Positions 36,961 through 39,043 of a stretch of DNA of 39,043 bases are shown here, piece after piece. Under the pieces are notes generated by a model that saw only the letters and a list, made by a program, of their open reading frames with translations, was not told the origin of the DNA and did not search any database. The translations under genes and the position numbers were made by a program. The DNA comes from Acidobacteriota bacterium (GTDB taxonomy: Bacteria; Acidobacteriota; Thermoanaerobaculia; Multivoradales; J023): NCBI GenBank assembly GCA_029263355.1, contig JAJCXQ010000085.1:1-39043 (forward strand), read 5' to 3'. Numbering within the stretch: the first letter of the stretch is position 1; the number at the start of each line of letters is the position of its first letter.

Positions 36961-37518
36961 ATGCGAAGAGTTATGATGTGTGCCGCTGTCGGTATGGCAG
37001 TGGTCGTGGCGCTGGTTTTGTTGCCTAGCGGCCGAGTTTGGTCGCAAGATATCGCGCGAGTGATCGTCTCCAACTTTCCCGAGATCCAAAAGATTGACGG
37101 CGTCGTCGAGATCAAGTCGCCGGTGCCGCACCACGAGATGGTGCGCAAATTGGGTGTGGTGGTACCGCCGGTACTACGCAACGATACCGGCGATTTGATC
37201 GCCGGCGGGCAGCTGAGCGCGGCCAAGTTCACCGGCGTCATGCTGAGTCTGCAAGGGTCGGTGCGCGGCACCCTCGGCGAGGCGGGCAGTGTCGGTGCGG
37301 TGTTGGTGCCGCGGGAAGAGGCGATCCAGGAAGCGTTTCGCCGGGAAGAGCTGATTCAGCTGGCGCCCGAGGTCACTTCGGTGCTGGCGCGGAAAGATGT
37401 CGAGTATTTCAGCGCCCAGGTTTATCAGGACGTCGCGTTCCCGGTCTATGACATCTACTTCTACAATTCGACGGACAAGCCGGTCGAGGTCAATCTCTAT
37501 GGTTACCTGACGAATTAG
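36961..37518 (+). CDS. Small exported protein of unknown function
   Basis: A 185-residue protein that I do not recognise. AGGAGG lies 6 bases before the ATG at 36961; an out-of-frame ATG sits 4 bases earlier. The signal peptide covers about residues 1-28, ending VWSQ. The mature part is beta-rich, with no cysteine and no catalytic motif (ARVIVSNFPEIQKIDGVVEI; SVRGTLGEAGSVGAVLVPRE; VYDIYFYNSTDKPVEVNLYGYL). It follows the remnant by 87 bases and may belong to the same surface block or stand alone. Its look is that of a conserved acidobacterial hypothetical protein, by impression only. Confidence 0.8.
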   Translation: MRRVMMCAAVGMAVVVALVLLPSGRVWSQDIARVIVSNFPEIQKIDGVVEIKSPVPHHEMVRKLGVVVPPVLRNDTGDLIAGGQLSAAKFTGVMLSLQGSVRGTLGEAGSVGAVLVPREEAIQEAFRREELIQLAPEVTSVLARKDVEYFSAQVYQDVAFPVYDIYFYNSTDKPVEVNLYGYLTN

Positions 37519-37531
37519 ATTCCATCTAGTT

Positions 37532-37547
37532 TTACCGTTTTCGGTAA
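37532..37547 (+). terminator. Weak hairpin after the small exported protein
   Basis: TTACCG and CGGTAA flank a TTTT loop, 14 bases past the stop. The stem is short and no T tract follows, so this is at most a marginal terminator. The rest of 37519-37753 shows nothing. Confidence 0.25.
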
Positions 37548-37753
37548 GAGCGTTCTGGTCTGTGGGGCGAGCACGGAGCTGACTGTTTGAGCTGTGAGCC
37601 AGCTTTAAATCGGGTTAAGGTTTTCGAAATAAAAGGCTTGTTGGCGGCACGCAAGAACTCGAGCGAGTTAGGCACCGCGCAGCCCACAGGCTAGAACGCG
37701 CTCGCGAAGTGTTTCCGGATGGGATCGAATTAGTTGCCATCCCGAAACCGCAC

Positions 37754-38872
37754 TCATTCCCACAGCGACAGGATCTGTCCCTGGTTGGGGTTTACTCGGC
37801 CTTGCAGCATTTCGAGATAAACCTTCGCGATGGCTTGCTGGCCACGGGCGGTGACGATCTCGACGGTCTTCTCGGCGGTTGCCCGAAACCCTAGCCAGGC
37901 CGCGCCGAGCTGTTCCCGGAAAGCCTTGGCTCCCGCTTCCTGAAGACGTTTCTGCATTTGAGTCGGCGCGAAGAAGGTCTGCGGCTCGGGGCCCGGTAAG
38001 TTCTCCGAGGGGGCGGCTTGGCTCCAGTGGGACAATCCCACCTGGCAGCTGTACTTCATGCTGTCCCGGTAGTGATGGTGAAGCTCGCTCCGCAGTTTGC
38101 TGTTGCCAGCCATGTCGACGTAAACCACCGGCGTCTCGCGAGCTAGCGACGACACCGCATCGTAAGTCAGTACTCGGTCGTAGAAACCCAACTGCTCGAC
38201 GAAGTCGACATTGCCCGGCGAGGTCAAACCCACCACCTCGTAGGGCGAGCGGTCGCCGCGATGACGATGCAAGGCGTAAGCCGCGCCGTAGGCCGTTTTA
38301 CTAGAGGCGCTGGATAACACCACCGCCTCGGCGCCGAAGAAGTTGTTGTCGTGCAGGAAATCGTCGATCAAGAATGAGGTGGTGAACAGCGGACGGAAAA
38401 GCGCCTGCAGGTCCTCGGTGTTGGGATCGTAGGTTCGATCGAGCTGGCAACGAAAATACTGGTTGTAGATCATGTTCAACGCACTGCGGTGTGGGCTGGC
38501 GTCGATGAAGGAGGCGCCTTCGACCCGATCCGGCTGCACCAGCACATGGGTCGACATCGGGAAGTAGCCGTAAATCCGCTCGCCCTCAGTCAAGCCGTCG
38601 TGATTCGAGTGGACGATTTCGCCGAATCCCCACACTGGAATGATTCCCCAGTCTTTCTCTGCTGGAAAGAAGTTCCAGTACTGGAGCATGTCGCCGAGTA
38701 CGGCGTAGGTGATGTTGTTGGCGGTGAAGGCGAACCGATCGACCCTAATCAAGACTTGACCGGGCGCCGGATCGGCGGTTGGGGCCGAGACAAATTTATG
38801 CTGGCTGAAGTCTTGTCGGTGAACGACAAAATCCGTCGAGGTCGTATCGAGAGATGTGGACTCAGGGGTCAC
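37754..38872 (-). CDS. DUF2855 family protein (MDR/quinone-oxidoreductase-like)
   Basis: A 372-residue protein from a GTG start, with AAGG about 8 bases upstream. The N-terminal ~140 residues (PAPGQVLIRVDRFAFTANNITYAVLGDMLQYWNFFPAEKDWGIIPVWGFGEIVHS) match the DUF2855 family, whose fold resembles the medium-chain dehydrogenase/quinone reductase GroES-like domain. The Rossmann-like stretch AVVLSSASSKTAYGAAYAL at about 183-200 stands where the cofactor would bind. It resembles the MDR dinucleotide site but lacks a clear GxGxxG. A pair of glutamine-rich and charged helices closes the protein. It lies 24 bases past the 2-oxoacid dehydrogenase beta gene on the same strand, so they may be co-transcribed. 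The substrate is unknown. Confidence 0.9.
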   Translation of the reverse strand: MTPESTSLDTTSTDFVVHRQDFSQHKFVSAPTADPAPGQVLIRVDRFAFTANNITYAVLGDMLQYWNFFPAEKDWGIIPVWGFGEIVHSNHDGLTEGERIYGYFPMSTHVLVQPDRVEGASFIDASPHRSALNMIYNQYFRCQLDRTYDPNTEDLQALFRPLFTTSFLIDDFLHDNNFFGAEAVVLSSASSKTAYGAAYALHRHRGDRSPYEVVGLTSPGNVDFVEQLGFYDRVLTYDAVSSLARETPVVYVDMAGNSKLRSELHHHYRDSMKYSCQVGLSHWSQAAPSENLPGPEPQTFFAPTQMQKRLQEAGAKAFREQLGAAWLGFRATAEKTVEIVTARGQQAIAKVYLEMLQGRVNPNQGQILSLWE

Positions 38873-38896
38873 GGCTTTACCTTTCTCGCCGAAGGA

Positions 38897-39043
38897 TCAG
38901 TAGCCGACCAGCAACCGTGCGGCGCGTTCGGCCTGCTCTTCGCTGACCAGAAAGGCCTCTTCTAAAGGAGGCGAATAGGGGACCGGCGTGTCGAGGGCGC
39001 CGAGGATCCGTACCGGTGCGTCGAGATAGGCAAAGGCCTGTTC
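38897..39043 (-). CDS. 2-oxoacid dehydrogenase E1 beta subunit, C-terminal end only
   Basis: The window ends inside this gene; 48 residues and the stop are present. The sequence AYLDAPVRILGALDTPVPYS followed by PPLEEAFLVSEEQ is the conserved C-terminal signature of pyruvate or branched-chain 2-oxoacid dehydrogenase E1 beta (transketolase C-terminal domain). E1 beta works with E1 alpha and the E2/E3 subunits to form acyl-CoA. Which substrate it uses cannot be told from this part. The DUF2855 gene follows immediately. Confidence 0.8.
   Translation of the reverse strand, partial: EQAFAYLDAPVRILGALDTPVPYSPPLEEAFLVSEEQAERAARLLVGY

Overview
The window reads as a high-GC chromosomal stretch of an uncultured acidobacterium, perhaps of the Thermoanaerobaculia type. 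The main pointers are a VWFA-related protein of the kind expanded in Acidobacteriota (26868-27971), an ECF sigma factor overlapping a TPR Ser/Thr kinase gene (2-2922), large secreted Ig/TSP3/LVIVD proteins, and the general look of the housekeeping genes. This is inference from protein families, not a marker-gene placement. I see no tRNA, rRNA, CRISPR array, integrase or transposase.

Region 1 (1-9840) is signalling. A 5'-truncated ECF sigma factor overlaps a kinase-TM-TPR protein. Opposite them lies a small exported protein ending in three 16-residue repeats. A minus-strand operon encodes a second ECF sigma factor, a membrane anti-sigma factor without cysteines, and a Spy/CpxP-like periplasmic protein. 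Next comes a sensor (Cache, HAMP, decayed class III cyclase fold, Ser/Thr kinase fold) that lacks the catalytic HRD aspartate. It is transcribed away from a GAF-SpoIIE phosphatase gene, with a perfect 19-bp palindrome between the two.

Region 2 (9870-26685) is mostly metabolism, transport and envelope. It holds an ornithine cyclodeaminase/SbnB-like enzyme, a Tat-exported beta-propeller, an operon of DUF922 protein + DUF3311-like membrane protein + sodium:solute symporter, a long class V aminotransferase, an SLC13-type permease with four TrkA-C domains, a PBP1B-like peptidoglycan synthase, a Cache-HAMP histidine kinase, a YbiT-like ABC-F protein behind two mutually exclusive hairpins, and a DUF3014 protein.

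Region 3 (26868-37518) is a cell-surface/secreted block. It has the VWFA protein, an array of about eight 42-bp tandem repeats with palindromic cores, a 1618-residue surface protein (bactofilin-like segments split by a Ser-Asp repeat, Ig domains, RHS-type trunk, unfamiliar C-terminus), a small HEAT-like secreted protein, a TSP3/LVIVD protein with an out-of-frame domain remnant behind it, and a small exported protein. A candidate ECF-type promoter before the large surface gene resembles one before the second ECF operon, so the two may be linked.

Region 4 (37754-39043) holds a DUF2855 reductase-like protein and the last 48 residues of a 2-oxoacid dehydrogenase E1 beta subunit. Genes were found by reading the translations; family names come from remembered motifs, not from searches.
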